From NCBI GenBank assembly GCA_020636005.1, contig JACJYR010000001.1, positions 3,414,501 through 3,478,500 of the forward strand: DNA of 64,000 nt, in the 5' to 3' direction. Below the pieces are notes generated by a model, which worked only from the letters and a program-made list of their open reading frames with translations, was not told the DNA's origin and did not search any database. This document shows, one piece after another, positions 37,916 through 45,041 of this stretch. The stretch's first letter is position 1. Every line of letters starts with the position of its first letter. The position numbers and the translations under genes are program-made. The stretch comes from Lewinellaceae bacterium (GTDB lineage: Bacteria; Bacteroidota; Bacteroidia; Chitinophagales; Saprospiraceae).

Positions 37916-38332
37916 ATGATTGAACAGGCCAAGTCTGCAGAACAACTGCGTAGCGAAATCCTCCATCTTCAAAAGAAGAACAAGGAATTATCCGCCCAAC
38001 TTGCCATCCACCGGAGGGTGTTCCAGGAAGTCCACAGTGCATTGGGCGTAGCTTCCGACCTGAACGAGTCGTTCACTAAACAGGAAGCAGTTTCCCAATT
38101 GTTAGAGGAAAACGAGCGGTTGAAAAACCAACTCATGCTGTTCCGGCTCACGGATCGGGAAAAGGAGATCCTTGCATTGATCGTAAAAGGATTGACCTCG
38201 AAGGAAATAGCCGGGCAGCTAAACATTAGCAAGCTCACCGTTGATACTCACCGAAAGCACATCCAGCAGAAGTTGGAGATTTCCAATACCGTTGAGCTGA
38301 TCAAACTGGCACTGCAGTTTGATCTTGCTTAA
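37916..38332 (+). CDS. Small coiled-coil LuxR-type HTH protein
   Basis: A 138-aa protein without a receiver domain. Residues 1-75 are helical and heptad-like (EQLRSEILHLQKKNKELSAQLAIHRR, QLLEENERLKNQL), suited to dimerisation. Residues 77-138 form a LuxR-type HTH (LTDREKEILALIVKGLTSKEIAGQLNISKLTVDTHRKHIQQKLEI). Its HTH resembles that of the divergently placed response regulator. The signal it responds to is not visible. Confidence 0.85.
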   Translation: MIEQAKSAEQLRSEILHLQKKNKELSAQLAIHRRVFQEVHSALGVASDLNESFTKQEAVSQLLEENERLKNQLMLFRLTDREKEILALIVKGLTSKEIAGQLNISKLTVDTHRKHIQQKLEISNTVELIKLALQFDLA

Positions 38333-38528
38333 AGTAGCTTTGCAAGCCAAGTCGTTCCAGTTCTTACGGGTTGTGTCCGGTCTGCTCGCTGCAGGTGCGT
38401 TGTATTTGCCCTGATTTCTATCATGTGGCATTTTTCAGCATGTATTTTTTTGAGCAATGTGAGCATCAACCCTATGGGATATGTTTTTAAATCCTCACCT
38501 TTTATTTTTTCTTTGATCCCAAAATAGT

Positions 38529-39167
38529 ATGCCTGTGCAACTGCTGAAAAAACTATCCACCTACTGTGAGGATCACACCGTCCTTCCCGTGAAAGAATTA
38601 GAAGATCTGGAACGGGAGACGCACCTGAAGACCCTTTCCCCGCAAATGCTGAGCGGGAAAGTGCAGGGTCAATTGCTCTACCTGCTGACCTGCCTGCTAT
38701 CCCCCGGCAACGTTCTTGAAATTGGCACCTTCACTGGTTACGCGACCATCTGCATGGCAAAAGCCCTTCCTGCAGGTGGCATGGTGCACACCATCGAAAT
38801 CAACCCTGAAATGACAGTGATCAGCAAAAAATACTTCGAAAAAACAGGGCTGGAACGATGTATAAGGCAGCACATCGGCGATGCAAAAACAATTGTCCCG
38901 ACCATGCCGGGGCCATTTGATCTGGTTTTTATTGATGCGGCAAAAAACGATTACGAATGCTATTACGACCTGGTGATAGGCAAGGTCCGACAGGGTGGGC
39001 TTATTATTGCCGACAATGTGTTGTGGGGAGGAAAGGTAGTGTCAAAACTTACTGACAACGATACCAGGCTGATGAAAGCATTCAACGAAAAAGTCCACGA
39101 TGACAAACGGGTCGAAAACCTGATGCTGCCGATACGGGATGGGCTATTGCTGGCCAGGAAGAAATGA
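38529..39167 (+). CDS. Class I SAM-dependent O-methyltransferase
   Basis: A 212-aa protein of the catechol/caffeoyl-CoA O-methyltransferase type (Methyltransf_3). The SAM-binding block is VLEIGTFTGYATICMAKALP (about 62-81), followed by VHTIEINPEM, DLVFIDAAKNDYECYYDLV and GGLIIADNVLWGGKV with the metal-binding Asp/Asn residues. The substrate is unknown. It stands alone; the next genes are on the other strand. Confidence 0.92.
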   Translation: MPVQLLKKLSTYCEDHTVLPVKELEDLERETHLKTLSPQMLSGKVQGQLLYLLTCLLSPGNVLEIGTFTGYATICMAKALPAGGMVHTIEINPEMTVISKKYFEKTGLERCIRQHIGDAKTIVPTMPGPFDLVFIDAAKNDYECYYDLVIGKVRQGGLIIADNVLWGGKVVSKLTDNDTRLMKAFNEKVHDDKRVENLMLPIRDGLLLARKK

Positions 39168-39247
39168 ATGCAAGCTGCCCGGTGGTTAAGTTTTGCGACG
39201 GGCCGTTCTCCCGTTTCTTTAATGATAACAGGCCGCCATCCTGTTTT

Positions 39248-40012
39248 TTACCAACTGCCGCCAGCACCGCCCCCGCCGAAACCGCCTCCTCCAAAGCCCC
39301 CGAAACCGCCACCGCCAAAGCCGCCACCTCCGCCGCCGCCCCAATCGCCGCCTCCTGGGCCAAAGATGATCCATCCGCCGCCAGAGTCGTATCTGCCGTT
39401 CCGCCGATAGCCCCCGCCGCCGCCGCCCCGGCTGATCAGGATAATGATGATGATGAAAATGATAATGAAAACAATGGCCTCCACAGGAAAGCCTGGCTGT
39501 CCGCCGACATCGTCGTTGGTATATTCCCCGCTGGCCAGTTTCATGATGACGTCCGCTGCCCGGTCGAGGCCCTGGTAGTAGGCTTGTTGGCGAAAAGCGG
39601 GGGCAATAGTTTGGTCAATGATTCGCCTGGCCAGTGCATCGGGCAGGAAGCCTTCCGCACCATAGCCAGTCTGTATGCGCAATTTCCGGTCGCCGATGGC
39701 AATATAGATGAGGATGCCGTTATTTTTGCCTTCCCTGCCGATACCCCAGGCTTCGGCTAGGCGATAGGAGTAGTCAAAAATATCATCGCCGTCCAAAGAC
39801 TGTTCGATAACAATGGCAATCTGGGTAGAAGTCGAATCGTCATAGGCGACCAACTTTTGTTCCAGGGCAGCCTTTTCGCCGGAGGTCAGGATACCTGCAA
39901 AGTCATTGACCAATCTCGGCGGGTTGGGCTTTGGAGGTATTTCTTTGCCGATTGCCAACAGGGGCAACAACAAAACCAACAACAGCGCAATATTTTTAAG
40001 AAGGAATTTCAT
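39248..40012 (-). CDS. TPM-domain (DUF477/YgcG-like) membrane protein with glycine-rich tail
   Basis: A 254-aa protein with a signal peptide (MKFLLKNIALLLVLLLPLLAIG) and a TPM domain (about 35-160: LVNDFAGILTSGEKAALEQKL, QIAIVIEQSLDGDDIFDYSYRLAEAWGIG, GYGAEGFLPDALARRIID). A membrane helix (VEAIVFIIIFIIIIILIS) follows, then a glycine/phenylalanine-rich tail ending GGSW. The TPM domain faces the periplasm. It forms a minus-strand cluster with a second TPM protein and LemA, a common bacterial grouping of unclear function. Confidence 0.92.
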   Translation of the reverse strand: MKFLLKNIALLLVLLLPLLAIGKEIPPKPNPPRLVNDFAGILTSGEKAALEQKLVAYDDSTSTQIAIVIEQSLDGDDIFDYSYRLAEAWGIGREGKNNGILIYIAIGDRKLRIQTGYGAEGFLPDALARRIIDQTIAPAFRQQAYYQGLDRAADVIMKLASGEYTNDDVGGQPGFPVEAIVFIIIFIIIIILISRGGGGGGYRRNGRYDSGGGWIIFGPGGGDWGGGGGGGFGGGGFGGFGGGGFGGGGAGGSW

Positions 40013-40024
40013 GTAGTTGAAATA

Positions 40025-40456
40025 TCAGCGGCCATAAGAAATCTCATCCGGCAGTTCGTTCTTGTCCCCTTTTTGCCAGGGGAAATAAGCCCTTAGCTTT
40101 TCGCCGGCCAATTGCACTCCCTGGCAAACGCCCTCTGCAAACCTGCCATCACGAAAGTTCCCCTGCATTACATTGCGGACTTCTTCCCAAAAACCGTTGG
40201 GCACTTTCTCGTTGATGCCCCTGTCGCCGTAAATGGCAAAATCCTTCCGCTCGGGCACCAAAAAAATCAACACCCCGTTCCGCTCTTTCGTCCTATCCAT
40301 CCCCAACCCCAGGAAGGTACGGTACGCTGCGCCCATGATGGAGCCTTCGTAGTCCCTTTCCAGGTGTACCCTGATTTCACCGGAGGTCTGCTTTTCCGCT
40401 TCCTTGATGGTGCTTATGATGCGGCCCTCTTCTTCTTTGGAGAAAAAATCAATCAT
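40025..40456 (-). CDS. TPM-domain protein, soluble short form
   Basis: A 143-aa protein from the ATG at 40456 (MIDFFSKEEEGRIISTIKEAEKQTSGEIRVHLE). The block GEIRVHLERDYEGS...RTKERNGVLIFLVPERKDFAIYGDRGINEKV is the TPM/DUF477 fold. There is no signal peptide or membrane helix, unlike its neighbour, so it is probably cytoplasmic or bound to a partner. It lies between the LemA gene and the membrane-anchored TPM gene. Confidence 0.88.
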   Translation of the reverse strand: MIDFFSKEEEGRIISTIKEAEKQTSGEIRVHLERDYEGSIMGAAYRTFLGLGMDRTKERNGVLIFLVPERKDFAIYGDRGINEKVPNGFWEEVRNVMQGNFRDGRFAEGVCQGVQLAGEKLRAYFPWQKGDKNELPDEISYGR

Positions 40457-40526
40457 GGTATTTGAATGGATAATGATGAATGGATAATGATGAATAGCGT
40501 CATTCACCGTTCACCATTCACCACTA

Positions 40527-41111
40527 TTAGAACTCTACTTTTGGTGCATTCTGTGCGCCCTGGTCGGCTTCGAAGGCACCTTTTCGCTCAAAGCCGAAAA
40601 TGCCGGCCCAGAAGTTGGCGGGGAAACGGCGGACCGAGGTATTGTAGTCGGCAACGGTGGCGTTGAACTTGTCCCGCTCTACTTTGATGCGGTTTTCAGT
40701 ACCCTCCAGTTGCGACTGGAGTTCCTTGAACGAATCGGTGGCCCGCAGTTCAGGGTAGTTTTCCGTGACCATCAGCAGCCGGCCTATTGCTTGGGACAGT
40801 TCGCCCTGGGCGGCCTGGAATTCTGCCAGTTTTTCCGGTGTCAGCTTGGTTGGGTCGATCTGGATACTGGTGGCGCGGGCGCGGGCATCGGCCACTTGGG
40901 TCAGGGTAGTCTGCTCGAAGTTGGCAGCGCCTTTTACGGTGTTCACCAGGTTGGGGATGAGGTCGGCACGGCGCTGGTATGCGCTTTGCACGTTGCCCCA
41001 GGCTTGCTCCACCGAGGTGTCTTTTTCAACAAACTTGTTGTAGGAGTTGCAGCCCGAAAAGGCCACGATAAGTCCGAAAATAACGAGTACGAGGATAAGT
41101 ACAGGTCTCAT
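40527..41111 (-). CDS. LemA family protein
   Basis: A 194-aa protein starting at 41111 (MRPVLILVLVIFGLIVAFSGC). The hydrophobic segment ends in a possible lipobox Cys. LemA signatures are VEQAWGNVQSAYQRRADLIPNLVNTVKG, YPELRATDSFKELQSQLEGTENRI and a terminal RFPANFWAGIFGFE. It is mainly alpha-helical and membrane-anchored, function uncertain. It is the first gene of the LemA-TPM-TPM cluster, and a repeated CATTCACC-rich spacer separates it from the next gene. Confidence 0.94.
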   Translation of the reverse strand: MRPVLILVLVIFGLIVAFSGCNSYNKFVEKDTSVEQAWGNVQSAYQRRADLIPNLVNTVKGAANFEQTTLTQVADARARATSIQIDPTKLTPEKLAEFQAAQGELSQAIGRLLMVTENYPELRATDSFKELQSQLEGTENRIKVERDKFNATVADYNTSVRRFPANFWAGIFGFERKGAFEADQGAQNAPKVEF

Positions 41112-41304
41112 TGTCAATAAGGTTTTTGTTTTGAAAAAATCCTTCCTTCATCCTTCCATAATTCGCCCGGATGTTGGAAGATGGACGTTTTTTCTGATGT
41201 GAAAAAGGCGGAAAGTCACCAATAGTTGTGCGCAATCTGCTTCTTTTCTGCAAACATCGGAAAATTAAGGATAAATAATGGGTTGGCATCTTCAAACCAC
41301 CCGC

Positions 41305-42123
41305 TCACTTTGCTTGAACCAACAATTTTACCAACAAGGCCACCTTGGGTTCCACCGCGGCTACCACGGCAATAACATCGGCCACGGTCGTTTTCCTTAT
41401 CTCATGCAAAGGGAAACATTTGTTGGAAACAACGGACACGACAAAGATTTTCATCCCCGCATGTTTTGCCACCAATACTTCCGGCACAGTGGACATGCCC
41501 ACCACATCGCCGCCAATTTTATTTAAAAAATGGTACTCGGCGGGCGTCTCCAGGTTGGGGCCAGGCAGGCCAACGTACACGCCCGTGTGCGCACAGATGC
41601 CGTGCTGCCGGGCAATCTCCAAAGCCTTTTCCATCAAAGCCCGATCGTAGGTGTGGAGCATGTCGGGGAAACGGACGCCGAGCCGTTCGTCATTTGGACC
41701 CCGCAGCGGGTTGTCGGGCTGCAGGTTGATGTGGTCTTTGATGAAAACCAGGTCGCCCGCTTCAATGGCCGCATTCGTACTGCCCGCTGCATTGGAGATG
41801 ACGAGCCGCTCCACGCCCAATGCCCTCATCACCCGCACGGGGAAGGTGACCTGCTGCATCGAATAGCCTTCGTAATAATGAAACCTGCCCGCCATCGCCA
41901 CCACAGGAACACCTGACAGATGTCCAAAGATCAATTGGCCGGCATGGCTCTCCACGGTTGACACCGGAAAATGGGGGATGTCCTTATAGTCAATGGTGCA
42001 GGCTGATTCGATTTCGTCGGCCAGCCTGCCGAGGCCCGTGCCCAGGATGATGCCCGTGCCAGGTTGGAAATCAGTGTGCTTCCTGATATATCCGAGTGCG
42101 TCCTGGATGTTTTGGTACAACAT
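41305..42123 (-). CDS. punA: Purine-nucleoside phosphorylase
   Basis: Cleaves inosine/guanosine with phosphate to base and ribose-1-phosphate in purine salvage. About 272 aa from the ATG at 42123 (MLYQNIQDALGYIRKHT). Trimeric-PNP signatures: GIILGTGLGRLADEI, VESHAGQLIFGHLSGVPVVAMAGRFHYYEGYSMQQVTFPVRVM, NAAGSTN, GLPGPNLETPAEYHFLNKIGGDVVGMSTVPEVLVAKHAGM and SVVSNKCFP. Length and motifs are complete. It is followed, after a gap, by a minus-strand gene of unrelated function. Confidence 0.93.
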   Translation of the reverse strand: MLYQNIQDALGYIRKHTDFQPGTGIILGTGLGRLADEIESACTIDYKDIPHFPVSTVESHAGQLIFGHLSGVPVVAMAGRFHYYEGYSMQQVTFPVRVMRALGVERLVISNAAGSTNAAIEAGDLVFIKDHINLQPDNPLRGPNDERLGVRFPDMLHTYDRALMEKALEIARQHGICAHTGVYVGLPGPNLETPAEYHFLNKIGGDVVGMSTVPEVLVAKHAGMKIFVVSVVSNKCFPLHEIRKTTVADVIAVVAAVEPKVALLVKLLVQAK

Positions 42124-42271
42124 AGTTTGCTGAATATTGAGTCGTAGATAGAGGCTCAAGAGGCCTGTTTTTTCAAGAAAAAATGTGCAAGGTTATTTAA
42201 TGCAGCTTCACTATCAACTTTTGTTTGGGCGGGGCAATGATACGCATTCCGGCCAAAAGGGGCCGCTCCAC

Positions 42272-43051
42272 TCATTTTAATGTAGTAGGCGGGATGGGGC
42301 TGACGGAGGTCCAGCCGCCATCCACCACGAGGGTTTGCCCAGTGATTTGGCTGGACTGTGGGGAAAGCAGGAACAGGGCAGCGTGGGCAATATCCGAAGG
42401 GGTGGAAACCTTGCCAGTAGGTATCAGTCGTTCCCAATGTAAGGCATAGTCTGGCTCTTCGGCCAGGGTCCGTTCTGTGGATGTAGCGCCCGGTGCAATG
42501 GCGTTGATGGTAATGTTATGGGGCGAAAGCTCTGGCACCAGGCTTTTGGCGAGCATTTGCAGGGCAGCCTTCGTCATCCCATAGGCCGTCAGGTATTGGT
42601 AGGCCTGCTGCCCTGTGACCGAAGAGAGGAGCAGTATGCGCCCGCCTGTTCCTTGCCTCCGCATTTGCCGGGCGGCCAACTGGGCCAGGAAAAAGGAGCC
42701 ATGCAGGTTGACATCCAGCAGCCGCCGGAAGCTTTCGGGCCGGTACTCGAAAAAATCGCCAAAGGTGGTAATGCCCGCATTGGCGACGGCAATATCCACG
42801 CTGCCAAACTGCCGCACGGCCTCGTCCACCATTGTTTCCAGTGTTTTTAGCGCTGCCACGTCGCCTGGAACGGCGGCTGCCTTTCCCCCTTCGGCTTGAA
42901 TGGCTTTTGCCGCACCGGTGGCCAGTGCGGGCACGACATCGTTCAGGACAACGGCAGCGCCGCTGAGGGCCAACTGCCTGGCAATCTCAAACCCGATGCC
43001 GGCACCGGCGCCGGTAATGAGGGCAGTTTGGCGGTGGAAGGTGTTGTTCAT
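42272..43051 (-). CDS. SDR-family oxidoreductase
   Basis: A 259-aa short-chain dehydrogenase/reductase from the ATG at 43051 (MNNTFHRQTALITGAGAGIG). It has the cofactor motif TGAGAGIG, NAG in the NAGITTFGDFF block, the active-site Ser in LLSSVTGQQ and the YGMTK pair (Tyr/Lys). The C-terminus SSQITGQTLVVDGGWTSV is typical of classical SDRs. The substrate cannot be told. It lies divergent from the methyltransferase gene. Confidence 0.92.
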   Translation of the reverse strand: MNNTFHRQTALITGAGAGIGFEIARQLALSGAAVVLNDVVPALATGAAKAIQAEGGKAAAVPGDVAALKTLETMVDEAVRQFGSVDIAVANAGITTFGDFFEYRPESFRRLLDVNLHGSFFLAQLAARQMRRQGTGGRILLLSSVTGQQAYQYLTAYGMTKAALQMLAKSLVPELSPHNITINAIAPGATSTERTLAEEPDYALHWERLIPTGKVSTPSDIAHAALFLLSPQSSQITGQTLVVDGGWTSVSPIPPTTLK

Positions 43052-43154
43052 AAACCTGAATTTTGGATATTTCAATATGAGTGAGTGGCTAAAGTACAAA
43101 AGCCAGTTCGCAAGCAAAATTTCCACCCACGCAGTAACTTTGAGCGGCTTTCCC

Positions 43155-43162
43155 TACTTTTG
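43155..43162 (+). promoter_or_regulatory. Bacteroidetes -7 box in front of the methyltransferase
   Basis: TACTTTTG fits TAnnTTTG and ends five bases before the ATG at 43168. A start there would give an almost leaderless transcript. The upstream TTTG (about 43139-43143) is closer than the usual -33 spacing, so the match is only partial. Confidence 0.45.
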
Positions 43163-43167
43163 TTTTT

Positions 43168-44172
43168 ATGTCCTCAGTTTTTACATCCATAGAAGTTTGT
43201 GCTGGTGCAGGTGGCCAAGCCATTGGCCTTGAGCGTGCGGGTTTTGATCACGTGGCATTGGTTGAGATAGAGCCGCTGGCCTGCGAAACACTTCGAACCA
43301 ACCGTTCAAATTGGCATGTTATCGAAAGCGATGTCCGCGAGTTTAGCGCCAAAAATTATAATAATATTGACTTATTGGCAGGTGGGGTCCCGTGTCCTCC
43401 CTTTTCTATTGCTGGAAAGCAATTAGGGCAAGATGATGAACGAGACTTATTTCCGGAAATGATACGATTGGCCTCTGAATGTAACCCAAGGGCCATTTTA
43501 ATTGAAAATGTAAAAGGCATCTTAACCAACAAGTTCGACCCTTATCGGACAACAATTGAAGAAAGGTTTGAGGAACTTGGATATCAAGGCCTTTGGAAAC
43601 TGGTTCAAGCTTCAGATTTTGGAGTGTCCCAATTAAGGCCACGTGCAGTATTTGTCGCCTTTAAAGATCAATATTTAGACTACTTCCAATGGCCTGAAAA
43701 AAACAAAGAAATGCCACCTACTGTTGGTGAGGTCTTATTTGATGAAATGGCCTCATTAGGATGGGAAAAAGCCACACAATGGAAAAAATTAGCTAATAAA
43801 ATTGCCCCAACTTTGGTGGGAGGCTCCAAAAAACACGGCGGTGCTGATTTAGGGCCTACCAGGGCAAGGAAGGCCTGGGCTACATTAGGTGTCAATGGAA
43901 AAGGTTTGGCTGAGGCCCCCCCCATAAATGGTTTCAATGGTATGCCAAAACTTACTTTGCAGATGACAGCCATCTTGCAGGGCTTTCCTAAAGATTGGAT
44001 TTTTTGTGGTAAAAAAACACCTGCCTATCGGCAAATAGGAAATGCTTTTCCACCTCCCGTTGCATCGGCAATTGGCCAGCAAATTATTGCGGCCCTCAAA
44101 AAAGAAAAAAAGAATCCATGGAAAAGAAAAAAAGCCAGGGTTCTCGAGCTAAACTTCGAGACTACTTTATAG
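43168..44172 (+). CDS. DNA (cytosine-5) methyltransferase
   Basis: A 334-aa C5-methyltransferase: SAM motif EVCAGAGGQAIGLERAGF, catalytic Cys76 in GGVPCPPFSIAGKQ, ENV (113-115), SQLRPRAVFV (QxRxR) and the C-terminal RQIGNAFPPPVASAIG. The target recognition region is in the variable stretch at about residues 185-265. It makes 5-methylcytosine and protects the host from the overlapping nuclease gene. The A/T-rich codon use contrasts with the G/C-rich neighbours, in line with horizontal transfer. Confidence 0.95.
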   Translation: MSSVFTSIEVCAGAGGQAIGLERAGFDHVALVEIEPLACETLRTNRSNWHVIESDVREFSAKNYNNIDLLAGGVPCPPFSIAGKQLGQDDERDLFPEMIRLASECNPRAILIENVKGILTNKFDPYRTTIEERFEELGYQGLWKLVQASDFGVSQLRPRAVFVAFKDQYLDYFQWPEKNKEMPPTVGEVLFDEMASLGWEKATQWKKLANKIAPTLVGGSKKHGGADLGPTRARKAWATLGVNGKGLAEAPPINGFNGMPKLTLQMTAILQGFPKDWIFCGKKTPAYRQIGNAFPPPVASAIGQQIIAALKKEKKNPWKRKKARVLELNFETTL

Positions 44173-44717
44173 AAAATGTTGGAATAGTGCTGAATTCAGA
44201 ACAACTCCGGAAGGTGGCCGGTGTGAGCGAGTGGGGCAGGCGGGTCAGGGAATTGAGGAATGAAGAAGGAATGAATATCATCACTCATAACGACCGGAGT
44301 GATTTAAAACCGGGTGAGTACATTTTGATTGACCTTAATCCACTGCCAGCCTTTGAAAGGGGTATTTCTAAAGAAACGAGGGCGTTTGTTTTGGATCGAA
44401 ATGGTTATACCTGTCAAATGTGTGGTGCAGTAGCAGGAGAACAGCATCCCTACGATAGCACCCGTAAAACCCGGTTGCATATTAGCCATATCGTTGATAA
44501 ATCTCTTGGTGGGACCGATGAACCCAGTAACCTCAAAGCGATTTGTTCAGTCTGCAACGAAGGAGCTTCCAATCTCACCCTGACGAGACCGTCATCATTA
44601 AAATTATTGGTACAAATCAGGAGGGCAACCGTAAAAGACCAACTTGATGCGCTGAGATGGCTGATGAAAAAATTTCCACAACAAGCCCTGGCACTTAAAG
44701 AAAAACTGGATGGATAA
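44118..44717 (+). CDS. HNH restriction endonuclease (type II R-M partner)
   Basis: A 199-aa protein whose start overlaps the methyltransferase gene by 55 bp in another frame, suggesting translational coupling. The N-terminal ~70 residues are a winged-helix-like part (LRDYFIENVGIVLNSEQLRKVAGVSEWGRRVRELRNEEG). The HNH part has Cys99/Cys102 (GYTCQMCG), His121/His124 (HISHIVDKSLGG) and Cys143/Cys146 (AICSVCN) for a zinc-supported betabetaalpha-metal fold. With the methyltransferase it makes a compact type II restriction-modification pair. The recognition sequence cannot be read from the sequence. Confidence 0.85.
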   Translation: MEKKKSQGSRAKLRDYFIENVGIVLNSEQLRKVAGVSEWGRRVRELRNEEGMNIITHNDRSDLKPGEYILIDLNPLPAFERGISKETRAFVLDRNGYTCQMCGAVAGEQHPYDSTRKTRLHISHIVDKSLGGTDEPSNLKAICSVCNEGASNLTLTRPSSLKLLVQIRRATVKDQLDALRWLMKKFPQQALALKEKLDG

Positions 44718-44824
44718 GGCTGTAAAATTCTTTTGTCGCCCTCCTGCCCAAACCCCGGTAATTCCCCACGCACTGCATCCCCGTTTTCATCCTTTTGTCC
44801 CTTTCCGTAACTTCCCCGGGTATT

Positions 44825-44931
44825 TAGGATCGAAGGAAAAATAATCCCGATTTCACATCGGGATTATTTTGAAAAAACCCCTCCAGTGCTGGGGTTTCAA
44901 CATCAAAATAGGGAAGTTATTTTTTCATCGT
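44825..44931 (-). repeat. Dispersed two-hairpin intergenic element, copy 3 (inverted)
   Basis: Read on the minus strand: GATGAAAAAATAACTTC, ATTTTGATGTT, hairpin 1 (AACCCC-agcactgga-GGGGTT and T6), hairpin 2 (AATAATCCCGAT-gtgaa-ATCGGGATTATT, 12 bp) and TTTTTCCTTCGATCCTAA. It is close to copy 1 in the outer blocks but has a different, longer second stem. It lies in front of the M16 peptidase gene. Confidence 0.75.
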
Positions 44932-44954
44932 TACTTATTCAAGCTACCAGTACA

Positions 44955-44981
44955 TTGGTCGGCCCTGGCTGTTTACTTTTG
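44955..44981 (+). promoter_or_regulatory. Candidate promoter of the M16 peptidase gene
   Basis: TTG (44955-44957) and TACTTTTG (44974-44981) are spaced 16 bases apart, close to the Bacteroidetes -33/-7 arrangement. The -7 box lies about 60 bases before the chosen ATG at 45042. Confidence 0.5.
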
Positions 44982-45041
44982 CCACCGGCATTAAACGGCC
45001 AAAGCCCAACCAATACAATCATTCACCAAATAATTCTCATC

